A stretch of DNA of 64,000 bases from Diadophis punctatus similis. Lineage: Eukaryota; Chordata; Lepidosauria; Squamata; Dipsadidae. Numbering within the stretch: the first letter of the stretch is position 1; the number at the start of each line of letters is the position of its first letter. Made by a program: the position numbers and the translations under genes. This document shows, in pieces, positions 37,440 through 50,800 of the stretch. Under the pieces are notes generated by a model, which searched no databases, was not told the DNA's origin, and was given only the letters and a program-made list of their open reading frames with translations. The stretch is taken from positions 2,468,710 to 2,532,709 of the forward strand of contig JALIGW010000057.1 of NCBI GenBank assembly GCA_023053685.1, given 5' to 3'.

Positions 37440-40400
37440 AGCTGACATTTTCCAGATGTACAGAAGCAGAGTTCCAGGATTATGCTAAAATCTGCCTCTG
37501 CATTTTCCCTCTAGCTGACATTTTCCAGATGTGCAGAAGCAGAGTTCAAAGATTATGCTGAAATCTACCACATCAATTTCTCTCTAGCTGACTTTTCCAG
37601 ATGTGTAGAAGCAGAGTTCAAAGATTATGCTGAAATCTACCACATCAATTTCACTCTAGCTGACATTTTCCAGATGTGCAGAAGCAGAGTTCCAGGATTA
37701 TGCTGAAATCTGACTTCCAATTTCTCTCTAGCTGACATTTTCCAGATGTGCACAAGCAGAGTTCCAGGATTATGCTAAAATCTGCCTCTGCATTTTCTCT
37801 CTAGCTGACATTTTCCAGATGTGCAGAAGCAGAGTTCCAAGATTATGCTGACATCTACGACATCAATTCCTCTATAGCTGACATTTTCCAGATGTGCAGA
37901 AGCAGAGTTCAAACATTATGCTGAAATCTACAACATTAATTTCTCTTTAGCTAACATTTTCCAGATGTGCAGAAGCAGAGTTCCAGGATTATGCTGAAAT
38001 CTGCCTTGCAATTTCTCTCTAGCTGACATTTTCCAGATGTGCGGTAGCAGATTTCAAAGATTATGCTGAAATCTGCCTCTGCATTTTCCCTCTAGCTGAC
38101 ATTATCCAGGTGTGTAGATGCAGAGTTCCAGGATTATGCTAAAATCTGTCTTGCAATTTTTCTCCAGGTGAAATCTTCCAGATGTGGAGAAGCAGAGTTC
38201 AAAGACTATGCTGAAATCTGCCTTGCAATTTCTCTCTAGCTCACATTTTCCAGATGTGTGGAAGCAGAGTTCCAAGGTTATGCTGACATCTATGACATCA
38301 ATTCCTCTCTAGCTGACATTTTCCAGATGTGCAGAAGCAGAGTTCCAGGATTATGCTGAAATCAGCCTCCGCATTTTCTCTCTAGGTGACATTTTTGAGA
38401 CGTGCAGAAGCAAAATTCAAACATTATGTTGAAATCTACAACATCCATTTCTCTCTAGCTAACATTTTCCAGATGTGCAGAAGCAGAGTTCCAGGATTAT
38501 GCTGAAATCTGCCTCTGCATTTTCCCTCTAGCTGACATTTTCCAGATGTGCAGAAGCAGAGTTCAAAGATTATGCTGAAATCTACCACATCAATTTCTCT
38601 CTAGCTGACTTTTCCAGATGTGCAGAAGCAGAGTTCAAAGATTATGCTGAAATCTACCACATCAATTTCTCTCTAGCTGACATTTTCCAGATGTGCAGAA
38701 GCAGAGTTCCAGGATTATGCTGAAATATGCCTTGCAATTTCTCTCTAGCTGACATTTTCCAGATGTGCACAAGCAGAGTTCCAGGATTATGCTGAAATCT
38801 GCCTTGCAGTTTCTCTCTAGCTGACATTTTCGAGATTTGCGGAAGCAAAGTTCAAACATTATGCTGAAATCTGCCTCTGCATTTTCTCTCTAGCTGACAT
38901 TTTCGAGACGTGCAGAAGCAGATTTCAAACATTATGCTGAAATCTACAACATCAATTTCTCTCTAGCTAACATTTTCCAGATGTGCAGAAGCAGAGTTCC
39001 AGGATTATGCTGAAATCTGCCTCTGCATTTTCCCTCTAGCTGACATTTTCAAGATGTGAAAAAGAAGAGTTCAAAGATTATGCTGAAATCTACAACTTCA
39101 ATTTCTCTAGCTGACATTTTCCAGATGTGTGGAAGCAGAGTTCCAGGATTATGCTGAAATCTGCCTCTGCATTTTCCCTCTAGCTGACATTTTCCAGGTG
39201 TGTAGAAGCAGAGTTCAGGATTATGCTAAAATCTGTCTTGCTATTTTTGTCCAGGTGAAATTTTCCAGATGTGGAGAAGCAGAGTTCCAAGATTGTGCTG
39301 AAATCTGCCTTGCAGTTTCTCTCTAGCTGACATTTTCGAGATTTGCGGAAGCAAAGTTCAAACATTATGCTGAAATCTACAACATCAATTTCTCCCTAGC
39401 TAACATTTTCCAGATGTGCAGAAGCAGAGTTCCAGGATTATGCTGAAATCTGCCTTCCAATTTCTCTCTAGCTGACATTTTCCAGATGTGCTCAAGCAGA
39501 GTTCCAGGATTATGCCAAAATCTGCCTCTGCATTTTCCCTCTAGCTGACATTTTCAAGATGTGCAGAAGCAGAGTTCAAAGATTATGCAGAAATATAACA
39601 CATAAATTTTCCCCAGCTGACATTTTCCAGATGTGCAGTAGAAGAGTTCCAAGATTATGCTGAAATCTGCCTCTGCATTTTCCCTTTAGCTGACGTTTTC
39701 AAGGTGTGTAGAAGCAGAGTTCCACGATTATGCTGAAATCAGCCTCTGCATTTCTCTTTAGCTGACATTTTCGAGATGTGCAGAAGCAGAGTTCAAACAT
39801 TATGCTGAAATCTACAACATTAATTTCTCTCTAGCTAACATTTTCCAGATGTGCAGAGGCAGAGTTCCAGGATTATGCTGAAATCTGCCTTGCAATTTCT
39901 CTCTAGCTGACATTTTCCATATTTGCGGTAGCAGAGTTCAAAGATTACGCTGAAATCTGCCTCTGCATTTTCCCTCTAGCTGACATTTTCCAGATGTGGA
40001 GAAGCAGAGGTCCAAGATTATGCTGAAATCTGCCTTGCAATTTCTCTCTAGCTCACATTTTCCAGATTTGCAGAAGCAGAGCTCAAAGATTATGCTGAAA
40101 TCTACCACATCAATTTCTCTCTAGCTGACATTTTCCAGATGTGTAGAAGCAGAGTTCCAGGATTATGCTGAAATCTGCCTTGCAAGTTCTCTCTAGCTGA
40201 CATTTTCTCGATGTGAAAAAGCAGAGTTCAAAGATTATGCTGAAATCTACAACTTCAATTTCTCTAGCTGACATTTTCCAGATTTGTAGAAGCAGAGTTC
40301 CAGGATTATGCTAAAATCTGGCTCTGCATTTTCCCTCTAGCTGACATTTTCCAGATGTGCAGAAGCAGAGTTCAAAGATTATGCTGAAATCTAACACAAC

Positions 40401-40442
40401 AATTTCTCTCTAGCTGAAATTTTATAGATGTGCACAAGCAGA
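37440..40442 (+). repeat. Type-B satellite block 3, leading into type C
   Basis: About 41 monomers. It opens like block 2 but skips part of the 799-bp repeat, and contains private forms such as TTTTGTCCAGGTGAAATTTTCC near 39245, TGCGGAAGCAAAGTTCAAAC and CCCCAGCTGACATTTTCC. It lacks a second copy of the 1.5-kb type-B unit. Toward 40 kb the monomers become mixed, with forms typical of type C. It marks the edge of the 13.1-kb super-repeat domain. No gene is seen. Confidence 0.82.
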
Positions 40443-43400
40443 GTTCCAGGATTATGCTGAAATCAGCCTCTGCATTTTCTCTCTAGCTGACATTCTCCAG
40501 ATGTGCAGAAGCAGAGTTCAAAGATTATGCTGAAATCTATGACATCAATTTCTCTCTAGCTTACATTTTCTAGATGTGCAGAAGCAGAGTTTCAGCATTA
40601 TGCTAAAATCTGCCACATAAAATTCTCTCTAGCTGACATTTTCCAGATGTGCAGAAGCAGAGTTCAAATATTATGCTGAAATCTACCATACCAATTTCTC
40701 TCTAGCTTACATTTTCCAGATGTGCAGAAGCAGAGTTCAAAGATTATGGTGAAATCTACCACATCAATTTCTCTCTAGCTGACATTTTCCAGACATGCAG
40801 AAGCAGCGTTCCAGGATTGTGCTGAAAACCACCACATCAATTTCTCTCTAGCTGACTTTTCCAGATGTGCAGAAGCAGAGTGCCAGGATTATGCTGAAAT
40901 CTACCACATCAATTTCTCTCTAGTTTACATTTTCCAGATGTGCACAAGCAGAGTTCCAGGATTATGCTGAAATCAGCCTCTGCATTTTCTCTCTAGCTGA
41001 CATTTTCCAGATGTGCGGAAGCAGAGTTCAAAGATTATGCTGAAATCAGCCTCTGCATTTTCTCTCTAGCTGACATTTTCCAGATGTGCGGAAGCAGAGG
41101 TCAAAGATTATGCTGAAATCTGCCTTGCAATTTGTCTACAAGTGAAATTTTCCAGATGTGGAGAAGCAGAGTTCAGAGATTATGCTGAAATCTACCACAT
41201 CAATCTCTCTCTAGCTGACTTTTCCAGATGTGCAGAAGCAGAGTTCCAGGATTATGCTGAAATCTACCACATCAATTTCTCTCTAGCTGACATTTTCCAG
41301 ATGTGAGGAAGCAGTGTTCCAGGATTATGCTGAAATCAGCCTCTGCATTTTCTTTCTAGCTGACATTTTCCAGATGTGCAGAAGCAGAGTTCCAAGATTA
41401 TGCTGAAATCTGCCTTGCAATTTCTCTCTAGCTGACATTTTCCAGATGAGCGCAAGCAGAGTTCAAAGATTATGGTGAACTCTACCACATCAATTTCTCT
41501 CTAGCTTACATTTTCCAGATGTGCAGAAGCAGAGTTCAAAGATTATGCTGAAATCTAACACATCAATTTCTCTCTAGCTGAAATTTTCTAGATGTGCAGA
41601 AGCAGAGTTCCAGGATTATGCTGAAATCTGCCTCTGCATTTTCCCTCTAGCTGACATTTTCCAGATGTGCGGAAGCAGAGTTCCAGGATTATGCTGAAAT
41701 CAGCCTCTGCATTTTCTCTCTAGCTGACATTTTTCAGATGTGCACAAGCAGAGTTCCAGTATTATGCTGAAATCTGCCTCTGCATTTTCCCTCTAGCTGA
41801 CATTTTCCAGATGTGCGGAAGCAGAGTTCAAAGATTATGCTGAAATCTGCCTCTGCATTTTCTTTCTCGCTGACATTTTCTATATGTGTGGAAGCAGAGT
41901 TCCAAGATTATGCTGAAATCTACGACATCAATTTCTCTCTAGCTTACATTTTCTAGATGTGCAGAAGCAGAGTTCCAGCATTATGCTGAAATATGACACA
42001 TAAACTTCTCTCTAGCTGACATTTTCCAGATGTGCAGAAGCAGAGTTCAAATATTATGCTGAAATCTACCATATCAATTTCTCTCTAGCTGACATTTGCC
42101 AGATGTGAAGAAGCAGAGTTCCAGGATTGTGCTGAAAACCACCACATCAATTTCTCTCTAGCTGACATTTGCCAGATGTGCAGAAGCAGAGCTCCAGGAT
42201 TATGCTGAAATGTGCCTTGCAATTTCTCTCTAGCTGACTTTTCCAGATGTGAAGAAGCAGAGTTCAAACATTATGCTGAAATCTACCACATCAATTTCTC
42301 TCTAGCTGACATTTGCCAGATGTGCAGAAGCAGATTTCCAGGATTATGCTGAAATCAGCCTCTGCATTTTCTCTCTAGCTGACATTTTCCAGATGTGCGG
42401 AAGCAGAGTTCAAAGATTATGCTGAAATCTGCCTTGCAATTTGTCTCCAAGTGAAATTTTCCAGATGTGGAGAAGCAGAGTTCAGAGATTATGCTGAAAT
42501 CTACCACATCAATCTCTCTCTAGCTGACTTTTCTAGATGTGCAGAAGCAGAGTTCCAGGATTATGCTGAAATCTACCACATCAATTTCTCTCTAGCTGAC
42601 ATTTTCCAGATGTGAGGAAGCAGTGTTCCAGGATTATGCTGAAATCAGCCTCTGCATTTTCTCTCCAGCTGACATTTTCCAGATGTGCAGAAGCAGAGTT
42701 CCAAGATTATGCTGAAATCTGCCTTGCAATTTCTCTCTAGCTGACATTTTCCAGATGAGCGCAAGCAGAGTTCAAAGATTATGGTGAACTCTACCACATC
42801 AATTTCTCTCTAGCTTACATTTTCCAGATGTGCACAAGCAGAGTTCCAGTATTATGCTGAAATCTGCCTCTGCATTTCCCCTCTAGCTGACATTTTCCAG
42901 ATGTGCGAAAGCAGATTTCAAAGATTATGCTGAAATCTACGACATCAATTTCTCTCTAGCTTACATTTTCTAGATGTGCAGAAGCAGTGTTCCAGCATTA
43001 TGCTGAAATCTGCCACATAAACTTCTCTCTAGCTGACATTTGCCAGGTGTGCAGAAGCAGAGTTCCAGGATTATGCTGAAATCAGCCTCTGCATTTTCTC
43101 TCTAGCTGACATTTTCCAGATGTGCAGAAGCAGAGTTCCAAGATTATGCTGAAATCTGCCTTGCAATTTCTCTCTAGCTGACATTTTCCAGATGAGCGCA
43201 AGCAGAGTTCAAAGATTATGGTGAACTCTACCACATCAATTTCTCTCTAGCTTACATTTTCCAGATGTGCAGAAGCAGAGTTCAAAGATTATGCTGAAAT
43301 CTAACACATCAGTTTCTCTCTAGCTGAAATTTTCTAGGTGTGCACAAGCAGAGTTCCAGGATTATGCTGAAATCTGCCTCTGCATTTTCTCTCTAGCTGA

Positions 43401-46400
43401 CATTTTCCAGATGTGAAGAAGCAGAGTTCAAAGATTATGCTGAAATCTACCACATCAATTTCTCTCTAGCTTACATTTTCCAGATGTGCAGAAGCAGAGT
43501 TCCAGGATTATGCTGAAATGTGCCTTGCAATTTCTCTCTAGCTGACTTTTCCAGATGTGAAGAAGCAGAGTTCAAACATTATGCTGAAATCTACCACATC
43601 AATTTCTCTCTAGCTGTCATTTGCCAGATGTGCAGAAGCAGATTTCCAGGATTATGCTGAAATCAGCCTCTGCATTTTCTCTCTAGCTGACTTTTCCAGA
43701 TGTGAAGAAGCAGAGTTCAAAGATTATGCTGAAATCTACCACATAAATTCCTATCTAGCTGACATTTTTCAGATGTGATGAAGCAGAGTTCCAGGATTAT
43801 GCTGAAATCAGCCTCTGCATTTTCTCTCTAGCTGACATTCTCCAGATGTGCAGAAGCAGAGTTCAAAGATTATGCTGTAACCACTACATCAATTTCTCTC
43901 TAGCTGACTTTTCCAGATGTGCAGAAGCACATGTCCAGGATTATGCTGAAATCTGCCTTGCAATTTCTCTCTAGCTGACTTTTCCAGATGTGCAGGAGAG
44001 TTCCAGGATTATGCTGAAATCTACATCAATTTCTCTCTAGCTGACATTTTCCAGATGTGCAGAAGCAGAGTTCAAAGATTATGCTGAAATCTACACATCA
44101 ATTTCTCTCTAGCTGACTTTTTCCAGATGTGCAGAAGCAGAGTTCCAGGATTATGCTGAAATCTACACCAATTTCTCTCAAGCTGACATTTTCCAGATGT
44201 GCAGAAGCAGAGTGCCAGGATTTTGCTGTAACCACCACATCAATTTCTCTCTAGCTGACTTTCCCAGATGTGCAGAAGCACATGTCCAGGATTATGCTGA
44301 AATCTGCCTTGTAATTTCTCTCTAGCTGACTTTTCCAGATGTGCAGGAGTGTTCCAGGATTATGCTGAAATCTACATCAATTTCTCTCAAGCTGACATTT
44401 TCCAGATGTACAGAAGCAGAGTTCCAGGTGTATGCTGAAATCTGCCTTGCAATTTCTCTCTAGCTGACTTTTCGCAGATGTGCAGAAGCAGAGTTCCAGG
44501 ATTATGCTGAAAACCACCACATCAATTTCTCTCTAGCTGACTTTTCCAGATGTGCAGAAGCAGAGTTCCAGCATTATGCTGAAATCTGCCACATAAACTT
44601 CTCTCTAGCTGACATTTTCCAGATGTGCAGAAGCAGAGTTCAAAGATTATGCTGAAATCTGCTTTGCAATTTGTCTCCAAGTGAAATTTTCCAGATGTGG
44701 AGAAGCAGACTTCAGAGATTATGCTGAAATCTACCACATCAATCTCTCTCTAGCTGACTTTTCCAGATGTGCAGAAGCAGAGTTCCAGCATTATGCTGAA
44801 ATCTACCACATCAATTTCTCTCTAGCTGACATTTTCCAGATGTGAGGAAGCAGTGTTCCAGGATTATGCTGAAATCAGCCTCTGCATTTTCTCTCTAGCT
44901 GACATTTTCCAGATGTGCAGAAGCAGAGTTCCAAGATTATGCTGAAATCTGCCTTGCAATTTCTCTCTAGCTGACATTTTCCAGATGAGCGCAAGCAGAG
45001 TTCAAAGATTATGGTGAACTCTACCACATCAATTTCTCTCTAGCTTACATTTTCCAGATGTGCAGAAGCAGAGTTCAAAGATTATGCTGAAATCTAACAC
45101 ATCAATTTCTCTCTAGCTGAAATTTTATAGATGTGCACAAGCAGAGTTCCAGGATTATGCTGAAATCTGCCTCTGCATTTTCCCTCTAGCTGACATTTTC
45201 CAGATGTGAAGAAGCAGAGTTCAAAGATTCTGCTGAAATCTACCACATAAATTCCTATCTAGCTGACATTTTTCAGTTGTGCTGAATCAGAGTTCCAGGA
45301 TTATTCTGAAATCAGCCTCTGCATTTTCTCTCTAGCTGACATTCTCCAGATGTGCTGAAGCAGAGTTCAAAGATTATGGTGAACTCTACCACATCAATTT
45401 CTCTCTAGCTTACATTTTCCAGATGTGCAGAAGCAGAGTTCAAAGATTATGCTGAAATCTAACAAATCAATTTCTCTCTAGCTGAAATTTTCTAGATGTG
45501 CAAAAGCAGAGTTCCAGGATTATGCTGAAATCTTCCTCTGCATTTTCCCTCTAGCTGACATTTTCCAGATGTGCGGAAGCAGAGTTCCAGGATTATGCTG
45601 AAATCAGCCTCTGCATTTTCTCTCTAGCTGACATTTTTCAGATGTTCGGAAGCAGAGAGCAAACATTATGCTGAAATCAACCACATAAATTTTCCCCAGC
45701 TGACATTCTCCAGATGTGCAGAAGCAGAGTTCAAAGATTATGCTGAAATCTACGACATCAATTTCTCTCTAGCTTACATTTTCTAGATGTGCAGAAGCAG
45801 AGTTCCAGCATTATGCTGACATCTGCCACATAAAATTCTCTCTAGCTGACATTTTCCAGATGTGCAGAAGCAGAGTTCAAATATTATGCTGAAATCTACC
45901 ATACCAATTTCTCTCTGGCTGACATTTGCCAGATGTGAAGAAGCAGAGTTCCAGGATTGTGCTGAAATCTACCATACCAATTTCTCTCTAGCTGACATTT
46001 GCCAGATGTGAAGAAGCAGAGTTCCAGGATTGTGCTGAAAACCACCAAATCAATTTCTCTCTAGCTTACATTTCCCAGATGTGCAGAAGCAGAGTTCCAG
46101 GATTTTGCTGAAATGTGCCTTGCAATTTCTCTCTAGCTGACTTTTCCAGATGTGAAGAAGCAGAGTTCAAACATTATGCTGAAATCTACCACATCAATTT
46201 CTCTCTAGCTGACATTTGCCAGATGTGCAGAAGCAGATTTCCAGGATTATGCTGAAATCAGCCTCTGCATTTTCTCTCTAGCTGACATTTTCCAGATGTG
46301 AAGAAGCAGAGTTCAAAGATTATGCTGAAATCTACCACATAAATTCCTATCTAGCTGACATTTTTCAGATGTGATGAAGCAGAGTTCCAGGATTATGCTG

Positions 46401-47886
46401 AAATCAGCCTCTGCATTTTCTCTCTAGCTGACATTCTCCAGATGTGCAGAAGCAGAGTTCAAAGATTATGCTGAAATCTACCACATCAATTTCTCTCTAG
46501 CTGACATTTTCCAGATGTGCGGAAGCAGAGTTCCAGGATTATGCTGAAATCTGCCTTGCAATTTTTCTCCAGGTGAAAATTTCCAGATGTGGACAAGCAG
46601 TGTTCAAAGACTATGCTGAAATCTAACATATCAATTTCTCTCTAGCTGACATTTTCCAGATGAGCGCAAGCAGAGTTCAAAGATTATGGTGAACTCTACC
46701 ACATCAATTTCTCTCTAGCTTACATTTTCCAGATGTGCAGAAGCAGAGTTCAAAGATTATGGTGAAATCTACCACATCAATTTCTCTCTAGCTGACATTT
46801 TCCAGACATGCAGAAGCAGCGTTCCAGGATTGTGCTGAAAACCACCACATCAATTTCTCTCTAGCTGACTTTTCCAGATGTGCAGAAGCAGAGTGCCAGG
46901 ATTTTGCTGTAACCACTACATCAATTTCTCTCTAGCTGACTTTTCCAGATGTGCAGAAGCACATGTCCAGGATTATGCTGAAATCTGCCTTGCAATTTCT
47001 CTCTAGCTGACTTTTCCAGATGTGCAGGAGAGTTCCAGGATTATGCTGAAATCTACATCAATTTCTCTCTAGCTGACATTTTCCAGATGTGCAGAAGCAG
47101 AGTTCAAAGATTATGCTGAAATCTACACATCAATTTCTCTCTAGCTGACATTTTCCAGATGTGCAGAAGCAGAGTTCCAGGATTATGCTGAAATCTACAT
47201 CAATTTCTCTCAAGCTGACATTTTCCAGATGTGCAGAAGCAGAGTGCCAGGATTTTGCTGTAACCACCACATCAATTTCTCTCTAGCTGACTTTCCCAGA
47301 TGTGCAGAAGCACATGTCCAGGATTATGCTGAAATCTGCCTTGTAATTTCTCTCTAGCTGACTTTTCCAGATGTGCAGGAGTGTTCCAGGATTATGCTGA
47401 AATCTACATCAATTTCTCTCAAGCTGACATTTTCCAGATGTACAGAAGCAGAGTTCCAGGTGTATGCTGAAATCTGCCTTGCAATTTCTCTCTAGCTGAC
47501 TTTTCGCAGATGTGCAGAAGCAGAGTTCCAGGAATATGCTGAAAACCACCACATCAATTTCTCTCTAGCTGACTTTTCCAGATGTGCAGAAGCAAAGTTC
47601 CAGCATTATGCTGAAATCTGCCACATAAACTTCTCTCTAGCTGACATTTTCCAGATGTGCAGAAGCAGAGTTCAAAGATTATGCTGAAATCTGCCTTGCA
47701 ATTTGTCTCCAAGTGAAATTTTCCAGATGTGGAGAAGCAGAGTTCAGAGATTATGCTGAAATCTACCACATCAATCTCTCTCTAGCTGACTTTTCCAGAT
47801 GTGCAGAAGCAGAGTTCCAGCATTATGCTGAAATCTACCACATCAATTTCTCTCTAGCTGACATTTTCCAGATGTGAGGAAGCAGT
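40443..47886 (+). repeat. Type-C 7444-bp unit, copy 1
   Basis: About 102 monomers forming the left half of a perfect-length tandem duplication. Similarity at shift 7444 starts just right of 40442 (GAGTTCCAGG here, GTGTTCCAGG at 47885) and runs without a length change to about 55382. Typical monomers are CAGCCTCTGCATTTTCTCTCTAG, AACACATCAATTTC, CCATACCAATTTC and TTTGTCTCCAAGTGAAATTTTCC. It is itself composite: about 43.9-45.0 kb and 46.9-48.0 kb repeat each other at shift 3032. No LTR and no gene are seen. Confidence 0.93.
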
Positions 47887-50800
47887 GTTCCAGGATTATG
47901 CTGAAATCAGCCTCTGCATTTTCTCTCTAGCTGACATTCTCCAGATGTGCAGAAGCAGAGTTCAAAGATTATGCTGAAATCTATGACATCAATTTCTCTC
48001 TAGCTTACATTTTCTAGATGTGCAGAAGCAGAGTTTCAGCATTATGCTAAAATCTGCCACATAAAATTCTCTCTAGCTGACATTTTCCAGATGTGCAGAA
48101 GCAGAGTTCAAATATTATGCTGAAATCTACCATACCAATTTCTCTCTAGCTTACATTTTCCAGATGTGCAGAAGCAGAGTTCAAAGATTATGGTGAAATC
48201 TACCACATCAATTTCTCTCTAGCTGACATTTTCCAGACATGCAGAAGCAGCGTTCCAGGATTGTGCTGAAAACCACCACATCAATTTCTCTCTAGCTGAC
48301 TTTTCCAGATGTGCAGAAGCAGAGTGCCAGGATTATGCTGAAATCTACCACATCAATTTCTCTCTAGTTTACATTTTCCAGATGTGCACAAGCAGAGTTC
48401 CAGGATTATGCTGAAATCAGCCTCTGCATTTTCTCTCTAGCTGACATTTTCCAGATGTGCGGAAGCAGAGTTCAAAGATTATGCTGAAATCAGCCTCTGC
48501 ATTTTCTCTCTAGCTGACATTTTCCAGATGTGCGGAAGCAGAGGTCAAAGATTATGCTGAAATCTGCCTTGCAATTTGTCTACAAGTGAAATTTTCCAGA
48601 TGTGGAGAAGCAGAGTTCAGAGATTATGCTGAAATCTACCACATCAATCTCTCTCTAGCTGACTTTTCCAGATGTGCAGAAGCAGAGTTCCAGGATTATG
48701 CTGAAATCTACCACATCAATTTCTCTCTAGCTGACATTTTCCAGATGTGAGGAAGCAGTGTTCCAGGATTATGCTGAAATCAGCCTCTGCATTTTCTTTC
48801 TAGCTGACATTTTCCAGATGTGCAGAAGCAGAGTTCCAAGATTATGCTGAAATCTGCCTTGCAATTTCTCTCTAGCTGACATTTTCCAGATGAGCGCAAG
48901 CAGAGTTCAAAGATTATGGTGAACTCTACCACATCAATTTCTCTCTAGCTTACATTTTCCAGATGTGCAGAAGCAGAGTTCAAAGATTATGCTGAAATCT
49001 AACACATCAATTTCTCTCTAGCTGAAATTTTCTAGATGTGCAGAAGCAGAGTTCCAGGATTATGCTGAAATCTGCCTCTGCATTTTCCCTCTAGCTGACA
49101 TTTTCCAGATGTGCGGAAGCAGAGTTCCAGGATTATGCTGAAATCAGCCTCTGCATTTTCTCTCTAGCTGACATTTTTCAGATGTGCACAAGCAGAGTTC
49201 CAGTATTATGCTGAAATCTGCCTCTGCATTTTCCCTCTAGCTGACATTTTCCAGATGTGCGGAAGCAGAGTTCAAAGATTATGCTGAAATCTGCCTCTGC
49301 ATTTTCTTTCTCGCTGACATTTTCTATATGTGTGGAAGCAGAGTTCCAAGATTATGCTGAAATCTACGACATCAATTTCTCTCTAGCTTACATTTTCTAG
49401 ATGTGCAGAAGCAGAGTTCCAGCATTATGCTGAAATATGACACATAAACTTCTCTCTAGCTGACATTTTCCAGATGTGCAGAAGCAGAGTTCAAATATTA
49501 TGCTGAAATCTACCATATCAATTTCTCTCTAGCTGACATTTGCCAGATGTGAAGAAGCAGAGTTCCAGGATTGTGCTGAAAACCACCACATCAATTTCTC
49601 TCTAGCTGACATTTGCCAGATGTGCAGAAGCAGAGCTCCAGGATTATGCTGAAATGTGCCTTGCAATTTCTCTCTAGCTGACTTTTCCAGATGTGAAGAA
49701 GCAGAGTTCAAACATTATGCTGAAATCTACCACATCAATTTCTCTCTAGCTGACATTTGCCAGATGTGCAGAAGCAGATTTCCAGGATTATGCTGAAATC
49801 AGCCTCTGCATTTTCTCTCTAGCTGACATTTTCCAGATGTGCGGAAGCAGAGTTCAAAGATTATGCTGAAATCTGCCTTGCAATTTGTCTCCAAGTGAAA
49901 TTTTCCAGATGTGGAGAAGCAGAGTTCAGAGATTATGCTGAAATCTACCACATCAATCTCTCTCTAGCTGACTTTTCTAGATGTGCAGAAGCAGAGTTCC
50001 AGGATTATGCTGAAATCTACCACATCAATTTCTCTCTAGCTGACATTTTCCAGATGTGAGGAAGCAGTGTTCCAGGATTATGCTGAAATCAGCCTCTGCA
50101 TTTTCTCTCCAGCTGACATTTTCCAGATGTGCAGAAGCAGAGTTCCAAGATTATGCTGAAATCTGCCTTGCAATTTCTCTCTAGCTGACATTTTCCAGAT
50201 GAGCGCAAGCAGAGTTCAAAGATTATGGTGAACTCTACCACATCAATTTCTCTCTAGCTTACATTTTCCAGATGTGCACAAGCAGAGTTCCAGTATTATG
50301 CTGAAATCTGCCTCTGCATTTCCCCTCTAGCTGACATTTTCCAGATGTGCGAAAGCAGATTTCAAAGATTATGCTGAAATCTACGACATCAATTTCTCTC
50401 TAGCTTACATTTTCTAGATGTGCAGAAGCAGTGTTCCAGCATTATGCTGAAATCTGCCACATAAACTTCTCTCTAGCTGACATTTGCCAGGTGTGCAGAA
50501 GCAGAGTTCCAGGATTATGCTGAAATCAGCCTCTGCATTTTCTCTCTAGCTGACATTTTCCAGATGTGCAGAAGCAGAGTTCCAAGATTATGCTGAAATC
50601 TGCCTTGCAATTTCTCTCTAGCTGACATTTTCCAGATGAGCGCAAGCAGAGTTCAAAGATTATGGTGAACTCTACCACATCAATTTCTCTCTAGCTTACA
50701 TTTTCCAGATGTGCAGAAGCAGAGTTCAAAGATTATGCTGAAATCTAACACATCAGTTTCTCTCTAGCTGAAATTTTCTAGGTGTGCACAAGCAGAGTTC

